Origin: Sedimentisphaerales bacterium
GTDB lineage: Bacteria > Planctomycetota > Phycisphaerae > Sedimentisphaerales > SG8-4
DNA: 56,854 nt
Direction of reading: 5' to 3'
Assembly (NCBI GenBank): GCA_016928975.1
Contig: JAFGJR010000022.1
Location: 1 to 56,854 of the forward strand
In this document: positions 37,511 through 46,071 of the stretch, piece by piece
Layout of the letters: each line of letters starts with the position of its first letter
How positions within the stretch are numbered: position 1 is the first letter of the stretch
Program-made: the position numbers and the translations under genes
Notes under the pieces: model-generated
The model's database searches: none
The model's input: the letters and a program-made list of their open reading frames with translations, nothing else
Told to the model about the DNA's origin: nothing

Positions 37511-40057
37511 CTACTCGTATCGCAGCGCCACCATTGGATCGACCTTGGCGGCGCGGTGGGCGGGTATGTAGCCGGCCAGAAGCGAGGCGACACCGAGGAG
37601 CGTCACGGTCACAACAATGCTGACCGGGTCGATCGGACGGACGCCGTAGAGCAGGCTGGCGATCAAGCGCCCTGCCGCAAATGCCAGAGCCAGCCCGATG
37701 ATCAATCCTATCAGTGTCAGCACCGTCCCTTCCCACAAGACCATACCCATGATGCCCCAGTGCGTGGCTCCGAGGGCCTTGCGAATGCCGATCTCGGGGG
37801 TCCGCGACGCCACCATGTAGCCCTTGACCGCGTAGATGCCCAGAGACGCCAGGAACAGGGCCATCGCGCCAAAGAGAACGGCAAGCCGTGCGCCGAATCC
37901 CCAGAGCCACACGAACGGATTGCTTCGGTGCCAGTCCCTCAGGGTAGCCACCGATACGACCGGGACACGCGAATCCACCTGGCGGATCGCCGCGGGAATC
38001 CGCTGGAGCGCCGCGGCCTCGGCGCTTCGCCCCCTGCCGTCGATGCGAAGATGGATGAAGGCTGGCCGGCTGTCGGGACCCATTGGCAGATAGAGCTGCG
38101 ACGGATTGAAGCCGTTGTCCGAGACGATTCGCACGGTCGGCACGATCCCAACCACCCGGTACGGCTCCGGCGACGAGCGCCACTGGCGATACTGGATCAG
38201 GCAGCCGAGGACGTTTCTGTCCGGTCGCAGCGTGCGAGCCAGTGTCTCGTCGATGATCGCCACCTTCTCCGCGCCGGGGACACCATCGAGACGGTCGAAG
38301 GCACGGCCCTGCAACAGCGGCATTCCCATCGCCTCGAAGTAGCCAAGGCCGACAGTGTACGCGCTGGCTCGCTCGCCCGACGACCCCATCGACATCGGCG
38401 TCGCGTCCTCGTCCTCGATTCCCTCGGACTGGGCTCCGGGCACATACTCGCTGATGGAGCCATTGCCCTCTCCTCCGGCGCCGAAGGGGAATGAGGCGGA
38501 AAGACTCGCTGCCCGAACGGAGGGCAGGGACTTCAGATGGTCGGCCAGGGCTTCGTGGACCTGCTGCGTGCGCGCCAGGTCGTAGCCGGCCGCCAGGGGG
38601 TCGAGCCGGATCAGGAGCTTGCCGGCGGGAGGCACGCCGGAGTTGCCCGGGCCCGCCTGCTGGGCACTGCGGGCAAACAGCGCTGCACCCATGACGAGCA
38701 CGACCGACATCGCGATCTGGCAGACGACGGACAAGCCGCGAGGCCGGCGCACTTTTCCCCCGGCCCGGAGCGCCTGGTGGCCGGACTGCTTCAAATCGGC
38801 AAAGGTGTCGCGCCGCGAGAGCCGCAAGGCAGGTCTCGCGCCCGACAGCACGGCGGCAATCACGCAGAAGCCGAGCGTCGCGCCCACGACACGTACGTCG
38901 AGACCTGTTCTCGGCATCGTGACCGGCTCCAGGCCGGACGTCGGAACCGTTACCCATGCATTCAGCGCCCGCGTACCCCAGAAGGCAAGGACCAGTCCGA
39001 AAGCCCCGCCGAGCAATGCCAACAAAAAGGACTCGATGAACAACTGTCGCATGATCGTGAGACGGCCCCCTCCGATGGCCATGCGGATAGCGATTTCCCG
39101 ATGTCTGGCGGCCCCTCGAACCACGGCCATATTCGCCAGGTTCAGGCAGGCAATCAGAAGGACCACGCCGGATACGCTCATCAGGAACAGGCTCGCGCCC
39201 GACAGGAACGCGGTGTCATCGCTCCAATTCCCTGCCCATAGTCTGGCCAGCCGGCTGATGTACAGCGTGCCGCTGAACTTCCACCACACGGGACTGATCT
39301 CCTTCAGACGCCGGACCAGGGATTGTATGCGTGTCTGAGCCATCGACGGGGTCAGGCCGGGCTTCAGCCGCCCCACCGGCGCGACCCCGGGACAGTTCCA
39401 GTCGTCGCTTGACATGCGCTTGGGCTTATCCCGGCCCATGTGCGCCACGAGGCCGTAGCTACCGAGAGGCAGCCAGAGGTCGGGTCCCATGAGCGAGGTG
39501 CCTGTGAACCGTTTCGGCGCGACACCGATGACTCGAAAGAACGTGCCGTTGATGGCAATCTGCGAGCCCACGATGCCGGGGTCACCGCCCTGCCGTTGCC
39601 AGGTGCGATGACTCAGGACAACGACCGGCTCGGCGCCGTGTCGCTCCTCCTCCGGCAGGAAGGTCCGCCCACAAACGGGGGCCACACCCAGGAAGGGGAA
39701 GTAATTGGCGGAGACAAACATCGCGTAAATCCGCCTGGCGACATCCCCCTGCACCAGAGTGAGGAACTGGAAGTCCGGATCGTAGGCCATCATGTCGCTG
39801 AACACCGGATTGTCGTTCCGCATGTCGACATAGACGGAATAAGGAAAGGGTCCGAAGGTGTGGCGGTCGGTGCAGAGCACCAATTGATCCGGGTCCTTCA
39901 CCTGCGTCGGCCGAAGGAGGAGCACATTGACGACGCTGAACATGATCGTGTTGGCGCCGATTCCGATGGCGAGGGTAATCAAAGCGATGGTGGTGAAGCC
40001 CGGCGTCTTTCTCATCATCCGGATGCCATATCGGACATCCTGCCACAGTGTGCCCAT
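37511..40057 (-). CDS. ADOP-type duplicated orphan permease 7 (gamma type, possibly mosaic)
   Basis: Encodes 848 residues, the longest copy. The C-terminal half pairs with permease 6 (RKALGATHWGIMGMVLWEGTVLTLIGL, VSIVVTVTLLGVASLLAGYIPA). The N-terminal third is closer to permease 3 (LLLRPTQVKDPDQLV, PYSVYVDMRNDNPVFSDMMA, YAMFVSANYF). The copy may be a recombinant. It has PAHRAAKVDPM where others have PARRAA. GAGG lies 7 bases before the ATG. Upstream is a 411-base gap holding a fossil of the anti-sigma gene. Confidence 0.87.
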   Translation of the reverse strand: MGTLWQDVRYGIRMMRKTPGFTTIALITLAIGIGANTIMFSVVNVLLLRPTQVKDPDQLVLCTDRHTFGPFPYSVYVDMRNDNPVFSDMMAYDPDFQFLTLVQGDVARRIYAMFVSANYFPFLGVAPVCGRTFLPEEERHGAEPVVVLSHRTWQRQGGDPGIVGSQIAINGTFFRVIGVAPKRFTGTSLMGPDLWLPLGSYGLVAHMGRDKPKRMSSDDWNCPGVAPVGRLKPGLTPSMAQTRIQSLVRRLKEISPVWWKFSGTLYISRLARLWAGNWSDDTAFLSGASLFLMSVSGVVLLIACLNLANMAVVRGAARHREIAIRMAIGGGRLTIMRQLFIESFLLALLGGAFGLVLAFWGTRALNAWVTVPTSGLEPVTMPRTGLDVRVVGATLGFCVIAAVLSGARPALRLSRRDTFADLKQSGHQALRAGGKVRRPRGLSVVCQIAMSVVLVMGAALFARSAQQAGPGNSGVPPAGKLLIRLDPLAAGYDLARTQQVHEALADHLKSLPSVRAASLSASFPFGAGGEGNGSISEYVPGAQSEGIEDEDATPMSMGSSGERASAYTVGLGYFEAMGMPLLQGRAFDRLDGVPGAEKVAIIDETLARTLRPDRNVLGCLIQYRQWRSSPEPYRVVGIVPTVRIVSDNGFNPSQLYLPMGPDSRPAFIHLRIDGRGRSAEAAALQRIPAAIRQVDSRVPVVSVATLRDWHRSNPFVWLWGFGARLAVLFGAMALFLASLGIYAVKGYMVASRTPEIGIRKALGATHWGIMGMVLWEGTVLTLIGLIIGLALAFAAGRLIASLLYGVRPIDPVSIVVTVTLLGVASLLAGYIPAHRAAKVDPMVALRYE

Positions 40058-40210
40058 CAGACTACCTCAAAGCTACTCGGAGACTCGGCGGTTCCGCCGA
40101 CGGTTGCATCTCACTCGCAACGTCCAGGCTCCACCCAGTTGCCGAGGATAGAGCCTGTTATTCGACCTATTATGACGCTGTCCACGGGCGGGTGTTAACC
40201 AGAGAAACCG

Positions 40211-40260
40211 GTCCGCCCGCGAATTCGCCCGCCGGCGAGGCGGAAAAAGGGGGGGCGGAC
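40211..40260. repeat. GC-rich inverted repeat in spacer upstream of permease 7
   Basis: GTCCGCCC (40211-40218) is perfectly complementary to GGGCGGAC (40253-40260), with further GC-rich self-complementarity (CGCCGGCG) in the loop. The segment is absent from the otherwise similar spacer upstream of permease 8, so it looks like an insertion. Confidence 0.5.
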
Positions 40261-40309
40261 ATACGCATCCGGTCCTTCTGAGTGTAATGAAGATCGATTT
40301 GGTGACTGC

Positions 40310-40443
40310 TGGCCTTCGAGACGACGCAGGCGCCCTGGCAGGAGCGCTCTGGCTCCCCGGTGCGGGCCCTGGGAGAAGAAGAAGAAGCGTCGCACGTACT
40401 GGCGCTCCGCCGGGAAGGCATCCGGGCCGTACAGGAACAGGCC
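40310..40443 (-). pseudogene. 3' fragment of the anti-sigma-like gene
   Basis: Read on the minus strand this segment encodes GLFLYGPDAFPAERQY, then VRRFFFFSQGP, and ends near ALLPGRLRRLEG. It matches, nearly codon for codon, the last 45 residues of the membrane protein at 43135-44922 (GLFLYGPDAFPAEYQY, ARRLFSFQGP, LLPVHLRHLEG). The stop codon TAG of the full gene is CAG here. No start codon or upstream domain is present, so it is a duplication scar. The bases after it also resemble the spacer following the full-length gene. Confidence 0.8.
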
Positions 40444-40468
40444 GGCTCGATATCCCTCTCGCCTTCTC

Positions 40469-42997
40469 CTATTCGTACCTCAACGCCATCATTGGATCGA
40501 TCCGCGCCGCCCGGCGGGCCGGCAGGTAGCCAGCCAGCGCCGAGGCGATCCCGAGCAACGCCACTGTCATGGCAATGCTCATCGGGTCGATGGGATCGAC
40601 GCCGAACAGCGCATGTCTCATCGCACGCGCGGCGCCACACGCCAACAACATCCCCGCTGACAACCCCACCAGGGTCAACACGGCGCCTTCGCGGAGCACC
40701 AGTCTCAGAATCCTTCCGCTGGTGGCGCCAAGGGCCATGCGAACCCCAATCTCGGGCGTGCGTGCGGCCACCATGTAGCCCTTGACCGCGTAGATCCCCA
40801 GGGCTGCCAGGAACAAGGCCGTTGCTCCGAACGCCATGGCAAGGCCCGCTGTCAATCGCACCCGCCTCACGTCACGACTCTGGCGATGATGGTCCGACAG
40901 AGTCATCGCCGACAGGATCGCCACGTGGGGGTCCACCCTGCGAATCCCTTCCCGGATGTTCTGCAACAGGGCTATCTCGCCTCCAGGCACCTTGCCTGTA
41001 GTCCGAACATTGATATAGACAGGGTTGTCAAATGACTCCAGGTCTCGCCGGATCGGTATATAGACGTGGGCAGAAACCTCCGTCTCGAACAGGGAACTCC
41101 GCAAGCTGGGCACGATTCCGATGACTTCCCGAGGCGTAGGACCGAGCCCGGAGATCAGGCAACCCAGCGCATGGCCATCACGTCGAAGCCAGCGGGCCTG
41201 CACCTCGTCGATGATGACGACGGGAGCGTCGGTGGCTCTCTCCACGCGGCTGAAGTACCGGCCGCGCAGAAGCGGCAGTCCTATGGCCTCGAGATAGTCC
41301 CCGCCGATGGGTCGAACGCCGCTCCTGACCCACCGTCCCCTGCCGCTCGCCTCGCCATCAGAGTCTGTCCCGTATTCACGGATGGCCTTCGATCTGGATC
41401 CGAAGGGCTTGGAGGTGGACAGGCCAACGGCCTGGACGCCCGGCAGGGCGCCCAGGTGGTCCATGAGGCGCTCGCAGATTTGCCTATTCCCCGCGCCGTC
41501 ATAGCCGGCTCGACGCGGCTCCACCTCGATCAGCAGCTTGTCGTCGAAACTGTAACCGGGGGTCATGTGCGCCGCCTTCCACGCGCTGTGGGTGAGCAGG
41601 CTGGCGCTCATCACGAGCGCGACGGATAGAGCGACCTGGCAAGCCACGGACAGGCCGCGCGGCATCATTCGATGCGCCCGTGACATGGATCGCAGAGCAC
41701 TGCCCCGGGACTTCTTGAGGTCATCGATGATGTCGCGCCGGGACAGCCGCAGGGCGGGTCGCAGCCCCGATAGCAGCGCCGCGACCAGGCAGAAGCCGAG
41801 CGTTGCTGCAACGACACGCACGTCGATGCCTGCCTTCACGGCAAGGCCTGTCTCGACGGAAAACCAAAGCGCCGCCAGCAGAACATTCAGAACCTTCGTG
41901 CACCAGAAGGCAAGGACCAGACCGAAGGTCCCCCCGACCAGTGCCAGCAGGAGAGATTCGACGAAGAACTGGCGGATGATCCGCATCCGCCCTCCGCCAA
42001 TGGCTATGCGAATGGCGATCTCGCGATGCCGCGAGGCCCCCTGGATCACGTACATGTTCGCGAGGTTCATGCAGGCGATGAGCAGAATGATCGTGGATAC
42101 ACCCATCAGGAACAGGCTTCCGCCGGACACGAGCTTCTGGTCGCTGCCTCCATACGCATTCAACCGGCCCGGCCGATGGAGGTGGAGTGTGCCGCTCATC
42201 ACCCTTCGGTCCGGGGATCTCTCGTTGAGGCGCGAAGCCAAAGCCGGCAGGCGCGCCTCCGCGGCCGACCAGCTCAGACCGGGTCTGAGCCGTCCGACCA
42301 TCAGCAGTGGTGGATAGTTCCAATCATCGCTTGCGAAGTCGGCCGGCGTTGCCTTGCTCACGCCACTCCAGAGAGCATACCGGGTCACGACCCCATGGGT
42401 CCCCAGAGGAAGCCACAAGTCCGGTCCGATCAGTGCGGTCCCCGTGAACTGCTCCGGGGTGACACCGATCACGTGACAGAATATGCCGTTGATGGACACT
42501 TGCGTTCCTACGATATGCGGATCGCCGCCTTGTCGCTGCCAGGCGCGGTGGCTGAGAACGACGACCGGCTCGGAACCCATCCGCTCCTCCTGTGGCCAGA
42601 AACCCCGCCCTCGTGCGGGCGCCACCCCCAAAGTGGAGAAGTAACTCGCGGATACGAACATCGCGGAGGCCCACCGGGTGCTGTCTCCATGCTGCAACAT
42701 GACAGATTCCCCGCCCCAGCCGTGAGCCATGAGGTTGCTGAAGATCGGGTTGCTGTCGCGCAGATTCACATAGTCCGCGTAACGAAACCAGAAAAGAAGG
42801 CCGCGAGACCGACAGCCCGCCAGCCGCTCCGGCTCCTTCACGTGCGCGGGACGCAGCAGCAGCGCGTTGACCAGGCTGAACATGACCGTGTTGGCCCCGA
42901 TGCCGATCGCCAGTGTAACTAAGGCGATCGCAGTGAACCCCGGCGCCTTCCTCAACATTCGGACGCCATATCGGATATCCTGCCACAACGTTTCCAT
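40469..42997 (-). CDS. ADOP-type duplicated orphan permease 8 (beta type)
   Basis: Encodes 842 residues and is the first permease transcribed after the sigma/anti-sigma pair. The ATG at 42997 has GAGG 7 bases before it; a TTG just upstream is not needed. Diagnostic segments shared with permease 3 are [44 protein letters not shown], and [14 protein letters not shown]. The permease blocks are [29 protein letters not shown] and [24 protein letters not shown]. It ends [16 protein letters not shown]. The 3' flank carries the anti-sigma fragment, so this copy and its flanks probably mark the latest duplication unit. Confidence 0.88.
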   Translation of the reverse strand: METLWQDIRYGVRMLRKAPGFTAIALVTLAIGIGANTVMFSLVNALLLRPAHVKEPERLAGCRSRGLLFWFRYADYVNLRDSNPIFSNLMAHGWGGESVMLQHGDSTRWASAMFVSASYFSTLGVAPARGRGFWPQEERMGSEPVVVLSHRAWQRQGGDPHIVGTQVSINGIFCHVIGVTPEQFTGTALIGPDLWLPLGTHGVVTRYALWSGVSKATPADFASDDWNYPPLLMVGRLRPGLSWSAAEARLPALASRLNERSPDRRVMSGTLHLHRPGRLNAYGGSDQKLVSGGSLFLMGVSTIILLIACMNLANMYVIQGASRHREIAIRIAIGGGRMRIIRQFFVESLLLALVGGTFGLVLAFWCTKVLNVLLAALWFSVETGLAVKAGIDVRVVAATLGFCLVAALLSGLRPALRLSRRDIIDDLKKSRGSALRSMSRAHRMMPRGLSVACQVALSVALVMSASLLTHSAWKAAHMTPGYSFDDKLLIEVEPRRAGYDGAGNRQICERLMDHLGALPGVQAVGLSTSKPFGSRSKAIREYGTDSDGEASGRGRWVRSGVRPIGGDYLEAIGLPLLRGRYFSRVERATDAPVVIIDEVQARWLRRDGHALGCLISGLGPTPREVIGIVPSLRSSLFETEVSAHVYIPIRRDLESFDNPVYINVRTTGKVPGGEIALLQNIREGIRRVDPHVAILSAMTLSDHHRQSRDVRRVRLTAGLAMAFGATALFLAALGIYAVKGYMVAARTPEIGVRMALGATSGRILRLVLREGAVLTLVGLSAGMLLACGAARAMRHALFGVDPIDPMSIAMTVALLGIASALAGYLPARRAARIDPMMALRYE

Positions 42998-43134
42998 CAA
43001 GCTGCCTCAGGACCACTTCAAGATTCGTCGGTTCCACTCACAACCGTACATCACTCCCAATGCCCAGCCTCTACACACGCGCTCGCGAGGCGTGCAGCCT
43101 TTCCGAGATCTGTGATTGGAGACAGACATGGTGA

Positions 43135-44922
43135 CTACCTGCCTTCGAGATGACGCAGGTGCACCGGCAGGAGCGTTTCGGCTCGCCGGCGCGGGCCCTG
43201 GAAGGAGAAGAGGCGGCGCGCGTACTGGTACTCCGCCGGGAAGGCATCCGGGCCGTACAGGAACAGGCCGGTTTTGCAGTCGTCGCCTCTTGAATAAGCT
43301 TGCTCCATTTCCTTCAGTGATGGGAGATAGTACGTCCAGCCCGCCGTGGGCGCCTGGTCGATCAGCCATTGGGTGACCAGCGCCGCATTGTGGTAGTCTT
43401 TGCGATTCGCGCTGAGCAGCATGACCAGATCGTGCACGCGGACGAAGTCCTTCCACGCGGGGATATGTCCCCGGGCGACCTGGCGCTTGATCTGCTCGAA
43501 CTGGGCCAGGCGAAGGTCGGTCAGCAAGCCAGCATAGATGGGATTCCTCACTACCTGATTCGCGTCCTCATGCCAGGTCCGCGTTACGGCGTACGTCGTG
43601 ATCGACTCCACGAGCTGGTCCATCACGGCGAGGTCGTCCGGCGCCTTCTCGTGAGCGATCTCCGTCACGATCCGGGCCGCGTAGGCATACGGGTAGGAGG
43701 TTTCGGAGAAGCACGCTACCAGTTCCCAGAACCGCTCTCGCAGGGCAATCCCCGTCGCGACCAACTCGTCGACGCCGAGCCGATCGATCCCGAGTTTCAT
43801 CTGGAGTTCCTGGCGCAACGGGTCCTTGACGTCCTCGAATGTCGGCCACGTGGCCATGAACGCGTCCTGGAGCTCCCAGACCTCGCCATGTGAGAGCAGC
43901 CGCACGTTGGCCTTGGGGACGTTCACATGGACGCCAAGCAGCACGAGCCCGCTCACGTCCGGAAGCTTGAGATGGTCGAAGTCACTCAGGTACGGCCGGG
44001 CCTGCGTGTCGGCTGCGAACGCTTCCGCCGCCGACGTCTTGGGAGCAGAGTCCATGAACGACTTGTCCTCCGTGTCCAGCGTGAAGCGGGCGGGGATATT
44101 GGGCTCGAACAGACCCGCTTCGAGCGGGACACCCCATTGGAACTCGTCCATGATGACGGTCGTCCGACGCGTGGACCCCTGGGGGATGAAGCTGACATCC
44201 ACGACGACCGGCAACCGGGTCTGCACGTCGATCCAGACGCGAGCACTGAAATCGTCGACCGGCGGGCCCCCTTCGAAGAACGCGGTCACATCACGAAGCT
44301 CGACGCCCTGGGTGCGCTTGCCCTCGTAGGTGGTCTCCCCCAGCTCGACATAGTCGGCCTTGAGGACTCGCGTGATGATCTGCCGCGGGTCCTCTCCATG
44401 CAGCTCGCGCACCCGAGCCTCACTCATGGGCTTGCGAGTGTACTGCTCCAGGGGGTAGCAGATGCCGATACACTCGCCTGCCTGTAGCAGTTGGTAGAAT
44501 CGGGTGAACAACTCGCCGTTGCGATAGGTCTCGTCGAACGTTCCGTAGAGGTCCGAACGCCTTTTGACCGTTTCGAGTTCCGTGGCGAACTCGAATCCAT
44601 CGGGCCGGGGGCCGGTGGTCTCCATCGTACGGGTCCGAAAGACACAGGTGTTCATGGCTTGCACTCTTCCCAGCACGGCCGCCCAGGTCCTGTTGGAGGT
44701 CCCGCCGACGAAGTGCATCCCGGCCAGAACCGCCAGCACGATCAAGGCCGCAACGGCAGGTCTCGCCACGGGAGCCATTATGGCTCTCCTCCAGCGGGAT
44801 TCTACGGGTCTCGTGCTATCCAGAAGCTGCCGCAGTCGCGTCATCTCAGTCTCGGACGCGCCCGAGGGGTCGATCCCGTCGGCACGCAGCAGCCGGTCTC
44901 CAAGAGTCTCACGTTTATTCAT
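43135..44922 (-). CDS. membrane-anchored anti-sigma-like protein with LolA/RseB-like domain
   Basis: Encodes 595 residues. The start at 44922 overlaps the end of the sigma factor gene by 8 bases (ATGAATAA). Residues 1-50 are polar and probably cytoplasmic; a single membrane helix spans about 52-73 (VARPAVAALIVLAVLAGMHFVGG). The part at about 75-290 is likely periplasmic and resembles LolA/RseB-type beta-sheet domains (VWIDVQTRLPVVVDVSFIP, TVIMDEFQWGVPLEAGLFEPNIPARF), a pattern seen in planctomycete sigma-linked proteins. The rest to residue 595 is helical with no recognised family. No zinc-binding anti-sigma motif is visible, so the anti-sigma role is inferred from gene order and topology. 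It could sense an envelope signal and release the ECF factor. The permease array follows after 134 bases. Confidence 0.72.
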   Translation of the reverse strand: MNKRETLGDRLLRADGIDPSGASETEMTRLRQLLDSTRPVESRWRRAIMAPVARPAVAALIVLAVLAGMHFVGGTSNRTWAAVLGRVQAMNTCVFRTRTMETTGPRPDGFEFATELETVKRRSDLYGTFDETYRNGELFTRFYQLLQAGECIGICYPLEQYTRKPMSEARVRELHGEDPRQIITRVLKADYVELGETTYEGKRTQGVELRDVTAFFEGGPPVDDFSARVWIDVQTRLPVVVDVSFIPQGSTRRTTVIMDEFQWGVPLEAGLFEPNIPARFTLDTEDKSFMDSAPKTSAAEAFAADTQARPYLSDFDHLKLPDVSGLVLLGVHVNVPKANVRLLSHGEVWELQDAFMATWPTFEDVKDPLRQELQMKLGIDRLGVDELVATGIALRERFWELVACFSETSYPYAYAARIVTEIAHEKAPDDLAVMDQLVESITTYAVTRTWHEDANQVVRNPIYAGLLTDLRLAQFEQIKRQVARGHIPAWKDFVRVHDLVMLLSANRKDYHNAALVTQWLIDQAPTAGWTYYLPSLKEMEQAYSRGDDCKTGLFLYGPDAFPAEYQYARRLFSFQGPRRRAETLLPVHLRHLEGR

Positions 44923-45454
44923 TGCTTTTCTCCAATTCCTTGCGAAGGGCCTGCTTGGCATAGTAGATCCGGGACCTGACGGTGCCGGCGCGGATGCCAA
45001 GGATTCCGGCGATCTGCGCGTGCGGAAGCTCCTCGAGAAAGGACAGCGTCAGAATCTCACGATGCGCGGGCGTCAGTCGTCCGAGAGCCACGTGGATACG
45101 GGCCGCGTCTTCCTCATCGAAGGCCGGCGCGTGATCGTCCGCGATCCGTTCGAGGTGCTCGTCCGCAAGTTCCGCAAAAGGGTCGCCAGCCCTGGCACGG
45201 CCGTAGACCTCGTTGCGAGCGATCGCGTACAGCCAGGCCACAAACGCCCGTCGGTCCCGCAGCGAGCCGACTCGGCGAACGACCTTGACCCAGACATCCT
45301 GCAGCGTGTCGTCCACATGGTTGCCGCCGGGGTCCAGCCGCCGAACGTAATATCGAAGCCTCGGCTGAAACCGCCGAAAGACCTCCTCGAACGCCGCGCG
45401 CTCGCCACGCTGGCAACGGCGAACCAAGGACGGCAATTGGTCCTCACAACTCAT
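44915..45454 (-). CDS. ECF-type RNA polymerase sigma factor
   Basis: Encodes 179 residues. Region 2 is at about 8-75 (FEEVFRRFQPRLRYYVRRL, DDTLQDVWVKVVRRVGSLRD, FVAWLYAIARNEVYGRARAG). Region 4 is at about 122-172 (ALGRLTPAHREILTLSFLEELPHAQIAGILGIRAGTVRSRIYYAKQALRKEL). There is no region 3, as expected for ECF factors. It heads the locus, overlaps the membrane protein downstream, and probably directs transcription of the permease array. I could not identify an ECF promoter with confidence upstream of it. Confidence 0.9.
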   Translation of the reverse strand: MSCEDQLPSLVRRCQRGERAAFEEVFRRFQPRLRYYVRRLDPGGNHVDDTLQDVWVKVVRRVGSLRDRRAFVAWLYAIARNEVYGRARAGDPFAELADEHLERIADDHAPAFDEEDAARIHVALGRLTPAHREILTLSFLEELPHAQIAGILGIRAGTVRSRIYYAKQALRKELEKSNE

Positions 45455-45595
45455 CCAACGCCCTCGATACTGACAAGATCTTGCCTTCTATCCACAAGGA
45501 TGACGTTTAGGCGGCCGCGTTCAAGGAGGATTTGAAAAACTCCCGGAAATGTGCAAGATTAGCCGTATCGACGGCTGTTTGTGAGGAACACAACG

Positions 45596-45943
45596 ATGAA
45601 ACGCACGACACTGGACTTCATCATCGATTCGATCGGCTTCGTCAATCTGCTTGCATTGGCCGCCACAGGGGCGATCATGCGATGGGTGCTTCCGCCGGGC
45701 TCTGGAGGCGGGCAAGGTCACGGGTATCGAGGTGGCCGCGGCGCTGGCGAGGTCAGGCAACTGCTCGGCCTCGGCCGACACGACTGGGGCGACATCCATT
45801 TCGTCCTGGCGATGATCTTCGTCCTTCTGATCCTCGTCCACCTCGTCCTGCACTGGACCTGGATCAAGACCTGCGCCAAGTCCATCTTGTTCCCCTCGCG
45901 CGCGGCGCCATGCGATCCGAAGGACGAGCAGGGCAAGAACTGA
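45596..45943 (+). CDS. DUF4405 membrane protein
   Basis: Encodes 115 residues. The ATG at 45596 is preferred over a GTG at 45581 because GAGGA lies about 9 bases upstream. Two membrane helices are visible (about 8-30 and 66-87), joined by a Gly-rich loop (PPGSGGGQGHGYRGGRGAG). The second helix region HDWGDIHFVLAMIFVLLILVHLVLHWTWI is typical of DUF4405, a family related in pattern to the b-type cytochrome helices of hydrogenases. The histidines at the helix ends could bind heme, but this is inferred. It is divergent from the sigma factor gene and convergent with the next gene; no partner gene is evident. Confidence 0.8.
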   Translation: MKRTTLDFIIDSIGFVNLLALAATGAIMRWVLPPGSGGGQGHGYRGGRGAGEVRQLLGLGRHDWGDIHFVLAMIFVLLILVHLVLHWTWIKTCAKSILFPSRAAPCDPKDEQGKN

Positions 45944-46071
45944 AACACGAAACGCCGGTGCGGGAAAGACGTGGGGGCAACGTGCAGGGCGTGCAGCCAA
46001 GCCGTGCGGCGAAGATCGACGGCAGGCACTGTCGCGGCCGTGAGAACACAGGCCGTCGGCACAGCGGCGGA

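Noticed and set aside
40170..40640. Open frame across the permease 7-8 gap
   Set aside because: It is partly permease 8 out of frame and partly the fossil of the anti-sigma gene in the wrong phase.
45455..45595. ECF-type promoter (GAAC...CGTC) upstream of the sigma factor gene
   Set aside because: On the minus strand GAAC and CGTC are only 13 bases apart, too close for a normal ECF promoter; no relatives to compare.
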